Source: Zygnema cylindricum (Eukaryota > Streptophyta > Zygnematophyceae > Zygnematales > Zygnemataceae). Taken from it: a stretch of 49,309 bases of DNA. The notes under the pieces were generated by a model. That model was given only the letters and a program-made list of their open reading frames with translations. It was not told the origin of the DNA and ran no database searches. Position 1 is the first letter of the stretch, and each line of letters starts with the position of its first letter. Positions 31,400-40,469 of this stretch are shown here, piece after piece. The stretch spans positions 1-49,309 of the forward strand of contig JBBHKE010001030.1 in the NCBI GenBank assembly GCA_037447655.1. Reading direction: 5' to 3'. A program made the position numbers and the translations under genes.

Positions 31400-32560
31400 C
31401 TTTTTTTACGTTAATATGCCTCATGTTTACTTAGCGTTACTTACTCTAATTTCTACTGAATTTAAAAGGTACAATGTACGCGATTTGTCAGCCCGTACTA
31501 GAACTGCTCATTATTTCGTACAGACATATAAATTAAGTGTCAGGTAAAGGCGTCGACAGAGGAAATTGAGTGCGTTGCTATGGAAAAGCGTACTCAGATT
31601 TGATTCCAAGTCATAAAGACGGGGAAAATCGTGAGAACCTGTTCTCACATGTTCAAGTGCGAACACATACTCACACGGCTACAACCAAATTAGTAGTGTT
31701 GTGTATCAACAAGGATTTGCCGATAACCGATATGGGCCTTTATTTGGGTTGCCGATAATCGATATATTGGCACGATATATCCACATCGGTCTTATCGCCG
31801 ATAAACAACCGACAATGTCTGTTGTTTATCGGCGATAACACCGATATCGATAACTGTACGGACCGTACAACTAAATGTACGGCCCGTATACTCAACTGTA
31901 CGGGTTATTCCCCGGACGCGCCGCGGACCCCCTTCCCTCCGATTTCGGGAAAAAATCGCAATATTTGCTTGATTATTTCTAATTTAAGGGGGTTTTACTT
32001 GGGTTCCACGCTCCCATACACTTCCAGAATTTTCAGAAGATGGTGGCAGTAAAATGACAAATTTACAAATTTGTTCGCCTGCTCTGTCCGTCTGTTCGTC
32101 TGGTTTTCGAAAAGGTTTGATTTTACAAATTTACAAGGTAATTTAATTTTTCGTTTCGGTCATATAGTTTTAGAACTATAAACTATTGTTTTAAATTTAT
32201 CAACGTTTATGTGCTGCGCTGTCCGTAATACACTTCAGTTAAACAGAATACAGAACAGATTCTTACACGTGTCATGCCACGCTATATAAAGTCAATAATA
32301 TAATACAATATATTATAAAGTACTATTGTATGCATACTATATTTCTGTTAAGTTATTGCCGATAAGGAATTTGTTGGTCTCGGACCGATATATCGGGACC
32401 TTTGACCGTTCAATAACCGATAACTATCAGTATCGGTGTTATCGCCATAATTTTTTTGCCGATACCCAACACTACAAATTAGTGTTAGGTGCATAAATTA
32501 ATTCACGCTGCTATATCCAATTAGTGTTACGTTGGCAAGGCTCTACGAAGAGTATTAATT
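31400..32560 (+). mobile_element. A-family MITE DNA split by a hAT-like element
   Basis: A blocks (GCGTCGACAGAGGAAATTGA, GCGTACTCAGATTTGATTCC, GAGAACCTGTTCTCACATGT) lead to CAAATTAG at 31686-31693. The sequence resumes with CAAATTAGTGTTAGGTG at 32475, as in the A copy at about 18985. The ends are unclear. Confidence 0.6.
31694..32474 (+). mobile_element. hAT-like non-autonomous element, 8-bp target duplication
   Basis: 781 bp with ends TAGTGTTGTGTATC and GATACCCAACACTA. The exact 8-bp duplication CAAATTAG (31686-31693, 32475-32482) is the hAT superfamily mark. Subterminal repeats of the type GCCGATAACCGATAT and CCGATATATCG fill both ends. No transposase is encoded. Confidence 0.9.
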
Positions 32561-33462
32561 AAAGTGACGAAGAAAACGTTTTCACACCAAAGTCTCTCAC
32601 ACCGCGGGCATAATTGCAATATTGTTGTTCTGTGTAAACGAAAGATCTGCACAATGAATTTTTTTTCTAGACTAACATCGAAGCAAAACCCTCATATGCC
32701 TTCTTTGTTGCTTCTTGATTTTCAAAGCAAATCTGTTCAATACACAATTAAAGTGTAAGAAATAGTAGTCTCATGCTCACTATAAATTAAATATTCTCTT
32801 GTTCTAAAATATGCACAGGGCCCACTATATCTGCTTATTAAAGGTTTTGAAAAAGTGCGTGATAAAATCGAAGAGTTGAGATGAAATCAACAAAAAGAAT
32901 TGTAAAGTAAATTTAAGTGCGTGATATTATTGATTAAAGCAAGTGCTATTGGGGATTAAATTAGGGTCAATTTTCAGGACACTATATCATATGTAGAAAG
33001 GTTGCACTCAATTACTTACATATGTATTAACACAAACCTGTAATAAAGGATTCAAAAAATAGTCAAATAAACACATTCTCACATGAGGGATCCTCTTTTA
33101 TTTTAAAAACAGCGTTAAACAACAATGGAAAGAAAGAAAAAAATAAATTTGAGAAATTGGACCTTATGAACAAACCCATAGCCTAAAGGGCCAAAAAGGG
33201 CAAAAAGGAAAAAAAGAGGCGTTCCTTTACAATCAAAATTATCATTTAACAAGTAACAATCAAAAAAAAAAACCAAATTGGCCCGAAAGGAATATCATCT
33301 ACAACTTTCCCCGTCCTCCACTTTTTAGTCTCCCAACACTAGATGAATTAGATAGGTTCGCCATTATATACTCAATTTACTTATAAGTTCTCACTAAACA
33401 CTCAAATTACTCAAATTTACTCAAAGTTTTACTCCGGAATCTACTAAATCAACTCATATCTT
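32561..33462. other. Intergenic sequence, includes the 3' flank of MSRA
   Basis: AT-rich with no recognised gene or element. The part just left of 33463 should hold the MSRA 3' UTR and polyadenylation signal; none was assigned with confidence. Confidence 0.4.
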
Positions 33463-33717
33463 TTAACCGTAGCATCGAATCGGATCTTTGCACCCTTTTT
33501 CGGCCGACTGCCCTGTTCCAAAACGACCTCCTTTTGAAAGATATTGTTGATGGTAACTTTCGGCTCGATACCATTTCTTTGCGGGCAACAATTCCGTTGC
33601 AATTTTCCGTGATCCAAGCTTTTCTTGCAGTTTAGCCATTGATTCTTGGGCTACTTTTTCTTGTTCGGGAGAATAATAATAAATTCCGGCGCGATATTGA
33701 GTCCCAACATCATTCCC
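33463..33717 (-). CDS. MSRA: MSRA last exon with resolving cysteines
   Basis: 84 codons plus TAA (33463-33465), acceptor TTTTTGGTAG, phase 0. It gives [20 protein letters not shown], then [20 protein letters not shown], and ends [15 protein letters not shown], the plant MSRA C-terminus with its two recycling cysteines. No internal ATG near the start, so a simple ORF scan would miss it. It is well preserved, which argues against an old pseudogene. Confidence 0.95.
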   Translation of the reverse strand, partial: GNDVGTQYRAGIYYYSPEQEKVAQESMAKLQEKLGSRKIATELLPAKKWYRAESYHQQYLSKGGRFGTGQSAEKGCKDPIRCYG

Positions 33718-36700
33718 CTACCAAAAAAAAAAAGGAAAAACAAATATTCGGGGAGAAAAAGCGTCAGAGGCAAAATACACAAAAAAAAGTGTAAAAAGGA
33801 AAAATGGAAAGATGAGCATCAAAAAAAGGGAAAAGGGAAGTGTAAAAATAAGCAAAGAATATAAAGGAAAAACAACAACTAATGCCTAAAAAACAAATAT
33901 GCTGAAAAAAAGTGTCAAGAACAAGAGCGAAAAGGTAAGCAACAGAAAAAAAGTTGAATGTCCTCCCATTAGTTATTTAAATTTTAATAAACCGACTGTA
34001 AGAGAATTCTACCAGCAGATAACATTAAACAACATATAAAAACTACAAAAACATATGACATTATAATCACATGAAAATTTTCAAAAATTGAGATTGCCAC
34101 AAGCTTTCTTTAGAAACTCACTTGTCTATTCACAGCTGTCGGGTCGATTCGACTCCAAAGTAAATCCAAAAGGTCGTTATATGAAACTACCGTTGGGTCG
34201 TACTGAACTCTAACGGCTTCCGTGTGACCCGTTCTTCCGGAACAAACGGCTTCATATGTCGGATTAGGAACATGGCCCTGTGTATAACCAACCTCCGTTC
34301 TGCACAACAGAAAATGGAAAATGGAAAACCACAGACCACCAAATAAGAAAACAGAGATAAACAAGGGACAGAAACGGAAAGGGAAAGTAAAAAAATAAAG
34401 ATAAGACGTCAATTAAAAGCTGTACTTTGGATTAGGAATATGGTACAGAGCATAACCCAGCTCCGTTTTGAAGAACCGGAAAAAGAAAATGTAAAACGGA
34501 AATGGAAAAATAAAACAAAAACTAAAACTAAACAACCCAAGTTTGGCTACAGTAATTCGATTTCCTTCTGAACGAAGGAAATGGAAATGGAAGGAAAGGG
34601 AGACATGACCGTCGAGTGAAAAAACAGAGATTGAACAAAGAACAAAAAATGGAAACTAGAAGAAAAACAAGACCCGCATTAAAAATAAAATGCTGGTTAA
34701 AAACATGGCCATGAATTGATCTACTTTCATTCTACACAACAGAAAGCGGAAAACAGGAAACAAAGACAGGAAACAGCAAACAGAACAGAAAAAAAAAACT
34801 TAAATATAGATAATTGAAGGTTACATTCTCAAAGGCGTTCTGAAAACAAAAAGAAACCAGTTCAGTGTTGGTAATGACCAACTGCAAAGAAGTCACAATT
34901 TGTTATTAAAAAAGAAAAAAAAACTTGAAACAAAGGAACAGAGACAAAAATGAAAAGGAAAAGGGCGGAAATTTGAAAACAGATACAAATGAGGAAAGAA
35001 ACAACCAAAAATAAAGAAATTCAACTGGAACAAAAACAGAAACTGACACCAAAACAAAACAAAAAAGCGAAAAAGACACAAATTGAAAAACAAAAACAAA
35101 GACTGCAATGTCAAAAAAAAAAACTAAAACAGAAACAGGAAAAAAAACAGAGGAAGAAACAGAAAAAGGGAGAAATAGAAAAAGGAAGAAAAGAAAACAG
35201 GAAAAAAAGTGGAAGCGAAACCAGAAATTGAAACAGGAACAGAGTAGAAATAAAAACAGAATTGGAGATAAAAAGAAATAAAAAAAAGAAGCAGAAAAAA
35301 GAGACAGATGTGGTGGCCAATAATGAGAATGGAAAACAAGAAGGAATTTTGAAAGTTATAAAGAGGAAAAAAAAGAGAGATGATAGGGGGGCTCATTATT
35401 TACTGAAAAGAAGAGTGTTCTCCTTAAACACCTCCCACTTCCTCTCTCTCCACTCCCCCAACTCCTATCCCACCCTCCTCCACTCCTCCCAGTCCTTGCC
35501 TCACTTCCTCACACTGCCCCACTTCCTCTCTCCTTTCCTCCCTCCCTCCTCCCCTTCTCCATCTCTCCCCTCCCCTTTCAGGTTTACTCACTTTACCCTC
35601 TACAACTGTCTCTATATCCGGGCTTAACCTTCTCTCCTCCTCTTACACCACATTCTCCTCTTACACATACACCACACTTTCCCACTCCCTCTTGTCTCCT
35701 TTAGTCAAATTCCTCTCCTGTCCTGCCTTACCCCTCTCTGTCCAATGTCCTCTCGTGCTCTCTAACCCTCCATCCCATCCTAACTTCCCCTCTCCCTCCG
35801 GCCCTCTTCATATAACCAGTTATGATCCAAAAATAAACTCAAACTTTTTATTTAACCCCCTCTCTCCTCTCCCTCTCCCCTTCCAAAACACCAATCCTGA
35901 TTCGCTTTTCTTTCTTGTTTTTTGTTGTTTTCCAGAAATCAAGTTTTCCATGAGAGGGAGAGGGAAAGGGAGAGAGGGGGAAGAGGGAGAGTGGGGAGAG
36001 GGAGAGGAGAAGAGGGTGAGGGGCAGAGTGAGAAACGAGGAGAGAGGAAAAGGGCGAGGCGAGAGAAACAAGAGGGCGGGCGAGAGAAGTTGGGAGGGAT
36101 AGGGGACGCCGTGCAGGTGAGGGAGGAGGGAGGGAGGGAGGGAGGGAGGCAGACGAGATCCAAAAGTATCCGCCCGGGTGGAGACCGGGACCCGGGACGT
36201 CATCGTCGGGACCAAGATCCACAGCTTCGGCAGAAGTCGAGCGAACCGAGTTTCCTCCAAAGGGAAACCACGACGGGATATTCATTCCCACCGTCTAAAA
36301 AAAAAGAAAAAGAAAACAAAAGTGAGGAGGAAGGGGGGAGATATGTTAGGAAAAGATGTCGGGTTAGATCTACTATTTTCAGAGAAATCGCACTGAGTTT
36401 CCTCCGGAAGGAAACCACGAAGGAACGTTAATTACGACCGTCTTAAAAAAAAAAGGAAGACAACATGTTAGTAAAAGAAGTTGAGTGGGAACTGTTAAGG
36501 GGATGGGTTTCTCTGAAGGGAAAACACGACGGAATGTTCATTCTGACGTGTAAAAACATGAGAAAAAAAAGGAGGGAGGAGGAAAGGGGAAAGGGGGAAG
36601 ACATGTTAGGAAAAGATGTTAAGTGAGATCAACGATTATTGGAGAAGTGAAGGGGATTGCGTTCCTCCAAAGGGAAACCAAAACGGAACAAAAAAAAGAA

Positions 36701-37580
36701 AGATTCCAAAAGTCCCAAATGTTTGCGAAGTTCTAAAAGTTTGAAAGTAATGAAAGTTTTCAAAGTTTTCAAAACTTAAAAACTGTGGAAGATTTTGACA
36801 GAGACATACAAAAAAAAAGGGGGAAAGGGAGAAAAGGGGGAAACATAACAGGAAGTATGTTGACTGAGGTCTACAATTTTCAAAGAAGTCGAAAACACTA
36901 AACATAATTAATGTGCAAAAACATTAAAAAATACACATGAAAAACCAATGCTCCCAAAAAAAAAAAAAAAAAAAAAATAGAAATAACACATTGGACAATG
37001 TCCAAAAAAACATTCAAAAATAAATTGAAATTATAAAGACAAAATTGAGACAATAAATATGACTTTTCTTGTGAAGTAAACCTAATTTTAAGATTTCGGC
37101 TCAGAAACTTCAAGGTGCAACTTGGAAAAAAAAAAAAACTCACGTGTATTATAAACTCCCAAATTCCAGCATTTTTTCGATTCATATACACAACTTCTTT
37201 TCCCTATTTATTTATTTTGCACAAATGTATTCGAATACCAAGTTGGGAACAGGACAAAAAACGAATACAAAACTAGTCTAAAAATCAAGTCTCAAACCTG
37301 AGTAAAAGATATAACCAGAAGAAAAAAAAAAAAAGACAAGCCCCAAAAAAAAGGGCAAACTTATTAAAGAATCCTCTTTCATTCTCACCTGAATCCCTTC
37401 TTTTTTAGAAGAATTAAATTTTGTTTGAAGGTGAAATCCTCGATTTCTAGGCAAAGATTTTCCAAAAAAAAGGTTATTTCCAGTGAATCCGGACCTATCT
37501 TTTGATAAACCTGCTACAGTCTTCAAGTTTTTAGCAAAAGAAGACGAAATCGAAATTGTTGATAGAGATGTCATCGCCAT
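33463..37580 (-). CDS. MSRA: Peptide methionine sulfoxide reductase A, plant type (possibly broken)
   Basis: MSRA reduces the S epimer of methionine sulfoxide in proteins, using a cysteine in GCFWG and C-terminal resolving cysteines. Four pieces were found on the minus strand: a transit-peptide-like exon (37389-37580), an N-terminal exon with [10 protein letters not shown] (ending before about 36170, starting 36294), a core exon (34122-34299) and the last exon (33463-33717). The layout matches plastid PMSR4 of plants, which also has GPDDDVP before the catalytic motif. The exon that should carry FGAGCFWGVELAFQRVPGV is not visible between 34300 and 36170. The only candidate reads GGYFW at about 36157-36171 and then runs into a CT repeat. 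So this is either a gene with one missing or misassembled exon, or a recent pseudogene. Confidence 0.85.
34122..34299 (-). CDS. MSRA: MSRA exon 4 (core): [15 protein letters not shown]...NRQ
   Basis: Acceptor TGTTGTGCAG at 34300, donor GTGAGT at 34121. The exon starts in phase 2 (one base completes the preceding codon) and ends in phase 0. The 59 codons match MSRA strongly: [49 protein letters not shown]. The usual WSRHDPT has Ile in place of His. GY.G and the E of TGHTE are the substrate pocket region. Confidence 0.93.
34420..34850 (-). repeat. Decayed copies of the MSRA exon 4 start within the upstream intron
   Basis: On the plus strand the exon start reads GGATTAGGAACATGG...AACCTCCGTTCTGCACAAC. 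Similar stretches occur at 34428-34475 (GGATTAGGAATATGG, CCCAGCTCCGTTTTG) and 34693-34743 (AAACATGGCC, CATTCTACACAACAG), with weaker ones at 34549-34577 and 34808-34845. Acceptor-edge spacing is about 169, 102, 161 and 108 bases. Between them lies purine-rich DNA, a polypyrimidine tract on the coding strand. Confidence 0.7.
35430..35580 (+). repeat. CT-rich low-complexity tract in MSRA intron
   Basis: Pyrimidine-rich runs (CTCCCTCC, CCACTTCCTC). Reading frames over it are artefacts. A second, purine-rich tract follows at 35950-36160. Confidence 0.8.
35950..36160 (+). repeat. GA-rich polypurine tract adjoining MSRA exon 2
   Basis: About 210 bases of GGGAGAGGG-type sequence ending in (GGGA)n at 36121-36149. 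It directly abuts the 3' end of exon 2, where the exon with the catalytic motif would be expected. Confidence 0.88.
36170..36294 (-). CDS. MSRA: MSRA exon 2: N-terminal segment
   Basis: The acceptor TTTTTTAG lies at 36295 and reading is in phase 0 with exon 1. It gives [20 protein letters not shown] and then [16 protein letters not shown]. Plant MSRA has a similar MN...LG.G region followed by GPDDDVP.(P/S)G just before the catalytic motif. The donor is uncertain: the only GT sites near the end are in CCCGGTCTCC and ATCTCGTCTGCC. Reading on gives [10 protein letters not shown], with Tyr where the catalytic Cys would be if this is the GCFW motif. Confidence 0.7.
36335..36900 (-). repeat. Decayed copies of MSRA exon 2 within intron 1
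   Basis: The plus-strand exon block TTTCCTCCAAAGGGAAACCA (36251) recurs as TTTCCTCCGGAAGGAAACC (36399), TTTCTCTGAAGGGAAAACA (36508) and GTTCCTCCAAAGGGAAACCA (36661). Flanking exon parts recur too: AAGATCCACAGCTTCGGCAG becomes TAGATCTACTATTTTCAGAG at about 36366. Spacing is about 148, 110 and 153 bases. A last partial copy is near 36865-36896. Confidence 0.78.
37389..37580 (-). CDS. MSRA: MSRA exon 1: transit peptide
   Basis: 64 codons from ATG 37580, ending GGGATTCAG before the donor GTGAGAATG (phase 0). The peptide [20 protein letters not shown] is rich in Ser, Thr, Lys and Phe and poor in acidic residues, as plastid transit peptides are. An in-frame ATG 24 codons upstream (37652) is less likely because the alanine after Met is absent and the added part is hydrophobic. 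Assignment to this gene rests on phase and position, not on sequence identity. Confidence 0.65.
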
Positions 37581-38199
37581 AATATCAAAAAACTTGCATA
37601 AAGTCGAACCCAAACAAAAAAATAAAGAATGTATAGATAAATATCTATACAAGTATACCTATAAAAAAGATGAGAACCTTCAAAACTGAAACTTCCTTAC
37701 AATGCGCGATACGACCTGGAGTCAAAAGGAGCTGAGAATTCTTAGAACTTTACATGAATACTTTTTATTTTTTTAAATAAATAAGTCAAAACTAAAAAAA
37801 ATCGAGTGATGACGATTCTAGAAACAGTGAGAGGTTTGAAGAGTGACGTGTCTCAATTGGAAGCGAGAAGTGATGTGACGTGACATGAAGCGTACCAGGT
37901 TGTAAAAAAACGTGCGACTGTCCTGGTAGGCCACGTCAGCATCACAAAATATCTACATTCACGGTCGTCCATTCGTTGCACGTGCCTATGGAACGTAGTA
38001 TCCGATAACGTCGGTACGTTGTACCCATAGTTGTTCACGGCGATTAGTGCGAACGTACCGTACGCGACGAATTATACGTTACAAACGCATTGAACCTTTA
38101 GATCAAATCGCTAAAAATCGTTAATGAATTTCCTTCCGTACTATTCCGTACATAAAAAAACAAAAAACTGTTACATATAACGCAAGTTTTTTTAGTTAG
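37581..38199. other. Region upstream of MSRA; no further gene seen
   Basis: AT-rich; it should hold the MSRA promoter. No TATA box was assigned with confidence because several TATA-like words occur by composition. Confidence 0.4.
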
Positions 38200-38452
38200 A
38201 TGAGCGGCAGAGGTCGCAAAAGTAAAAAAAAATCATACCCGAAACCGACCGTTTTTTTTTTTCAAAATCTGAGTAACCGACGCCCGACCGAGTTTTGTCA
38301 CGCTCCAAAATTGTTAACCGTTAACCGACCGTCGTTTACGAAAAAAAAAATTAACCGAATCTTGATTTTTCGCGACTAACCGTACCCTCCCGTAACCCAA
38401 AAAGTACAAAATTAATCAATGTACAACGGAATAAGCCCATAATTACGATTTG

Positions 38453-38702
38453 TCGCGTTGCCTAAAATTTGCGAAATGAATAGTATTACTACCGTGTCAG
38501 ATTTGCGACGCTATGTCGCGTTGCCTAAGATTTGCGAAATGAATATTGTACTACCGTGTCAGATTTGCGACGCTTTGTCGCGTTCCCTAAGATTTTCGAA
38601 ATGAATAGTGTACTAACGTGTCAGATTTGCGACGCTTTGTCGCGTTCCCTTTGATTTGCGAAATAAATAGCTTACTACAGTACCGTGTCAGATTTGCGAC
38701 GC
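38453..38702 (+). repeat. About 62-bp tandem repeat, four copies, inside the hAT-like element
   Basis: Unit built of GTCGCGTTGCCTAAAATTTG, CGAAATGAATAG and ACTACCGTGTCAGATTTGCG, repeated at about 38453, 38516, 38577 and 38638 with small changes. Confidence 0.9.
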
Positions 38703-38749
38703 TAATCATGATGTCACGTACTTCCACGATGCCAAAGAGTACAAATTAC

Positions 38750-39182
38750 TAGAATGTTGGATTATCGAGGACCACTTGCCGATATTCGATATGTACCGAA
38801 TTCTAGGTTGACCGACGATAATCGATATATCGCTTCGATATATCGATTATCGAAATATCGCGATATATTTCGATATATCGCCGATATATCGTATCGACAA
38901 TATATCGAAAATGAAAATTTTAAATTTTTTTTTCAAACCCCCCCCCCCCCCCCCCCCCCCCCGAGCGCTCAGTGGGGGGGGGGGGGATTTTCGTACGATT
39001 TTCCGTACGATTTTCGTACAGTTTTCCGTACTCTCACTGTACGGACAATCAATTTTTGCGATATATATCGCGATAATTTATGTTGGTCCCGGTACGATAT
39101 ATCGAGGAATCTGTTCGATCGATATTCGATATATCGAATATCGAAATTATCGCGATATGAAACTACCCGATACCCAACACTA
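38750..39182 (+). mobile_element. Inner hAT-like element, 8-bp target duplication CAAATTAC
   Basis: 433 bp, right end GATACCCAACACTA identical to the element at 31694-32474, with CAAATTAC on both sides (38742-38749, 39183-39190). It is full of CGATATATCG repeats. A 24-base poly-C run and a poly-G run lie in its middle. The left end reads TAGAATGTTGGATTATCG rather than the expected TAGTGTTGGGTATCG. Confidence 0.85.
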
Positions 39183-39406
39183 CAAATTACAAGAATGTTG
39201 GATTATAGGGACTACAAAATTTTCATTTTTTTTGGTTTTGTGGTTGACCGACCGTAACCGACCGTTTTTTTTTCCTGGTGAATCAACCGACCGTATCCGC
39301 CCGACGCCCAAAATTTGGCAACCGAATCCGTTCCGGATTCGGCGCGGGCGGTCGGTTAACGTTCGGTCACGGTTTCGGTTGACCGTTTGCGACCTCTGAT
39401 GAGCGG

Positions 39407-40246
39407 TAAGACAATAAACTTGTTATATTTTTACCACACTCCATGCCGATATCGGAACTTCTTCATCAACTGGTATTTCAGTCGTCCACCTTGAGGTACG
39501 CTACGGACTTCGTGCACCCGCGTTCGAATGTCACCAAGCTAAAGTTTTGTGAAATTTCGTCTGTCCGAGCCTGTCTGACTGTCCGAGCCTGTCTGACTGT
39601 CCGAGCCTATCTGACGACAGACATGGCCGCCTTCTGTCTGCCATATTTCTCTATCTCGCAGACAGCGCATTACTCCAAAAAAAAAAATACAGATATGGAT
39701 ATGGGGAAGCGGCTTCCTTGCGATTTCGTTTTCAATGTTCCATGGCGTCTTCTTTCAAAAAAAATTGAAGAAGACGCCCGTACAAATTTCAAACTGAACG
39801 CGCGAAATTATTGTGACGTTCAACGTCTCTTTTCGAAAATGTCCGTACATTTTCGATTATATAACGTACAAATTCCGTGGTATTTCTGTTCAGTTCACTG
39901 AACAGAAAGTACCAATAAGTACGACGCATATTCCCCGTTTTATTCCGTACATATCCGTAAAAAAATGTACAGTTACAGTAATTAGTTTACAGGTTTCCGT
40001 AAATTTTCAGTTTCAGTTTACAGTACACGTTTTTTTACGATTTTTTCAAAAGTCACGAATTATACGTTTCAATCGCAAAAAAGGAAAAAATCGCGCCATT
40101 ATTGACCATAGATGTTGTAAATTGTACAACAATCGCGTCTTGTTTATGCATCTTTTTTCCTCTCTTTGTTGTAAACTCTCCTGCTTGCATTTGCAAGGTG
40201 TTTCAGTTTGGCAAGGAAAATTTTGCATAGATGCTTGTTATGTTAG
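39407..40246. other. No recognisable gene; short 19-bp tandem repeat
   Basis: GTCCGAGCCTGTCTGACT is repeated about three times at 39560-39615. Otherwise only short open frames without family resemblance. Confidence 0.45.
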
Positions 40247-40248
40247 CT

Positions 40249-40467
40249 ACACCGTCGATCGTATTTAGCGTGTATGTTTTTTTCGCCACTGAAAACATCT
40301 TATCTCCGTACACATTTGTCCAATTTTCAATTTAAGACCGCCATTCGCAAGCTGAGAATACAACCTTTCAATCGCAACCCTCAGATCCACAATCCGACAT
40401 GTATGTACGGAGAAAAGATGTTTTAAGAGACAAAAAGAATATACACGCTAAATACGATTGACGTTGT
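40249..40467 (+). mobile_element. Foldback MITE with A-like ends
   Basis: About 220 bp whose two halves pair over roughly 90 bases each: CACCGTCGATCGTATTTAGC and ACATCTTATCTCCGTACA at the left against the reverse complement at the right. TA flanks (about 40247-40248, 40467-40468). The termini resemble family A (CACCG..AATCG.TATTAGCG). Confidence 0.75.
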
Positions 40468-40469
40468 AC

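Larger units (their letters stand above)
38208..39398 (+). mobile_element. hAT-like element with exact 8-bp target duplication, containing another element
   Basis: Ends CAGAGGTCGCAAA and TTTGCGACCTCTG, flanked by ATGAGCGG on both sides (38200-38207, 39399-39406). Subterminal ACCGACCG repeats are present at both ends (38257-38400, 39240-39385). It is about 750 bp without the inner insertion. CAGAGG-type ends and 8-bp duplications are hAT marks; no transposase is encoded. Confidence 0.9.

Noticed and set aside
34893-35396. Overlapping Lys-rich and Phe-rich frames
   Set aside because: A-rich intronic sequence of MSRA read in several frames; low complexity throughout.
35880-35910. Minus-strand GLVFWKG as the missing MSRA catalytic exon
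   Set aside because: The Cys is absent, flanking residues do not match MSRA, and it runs into a purine tract; resemblance is too short to trust.
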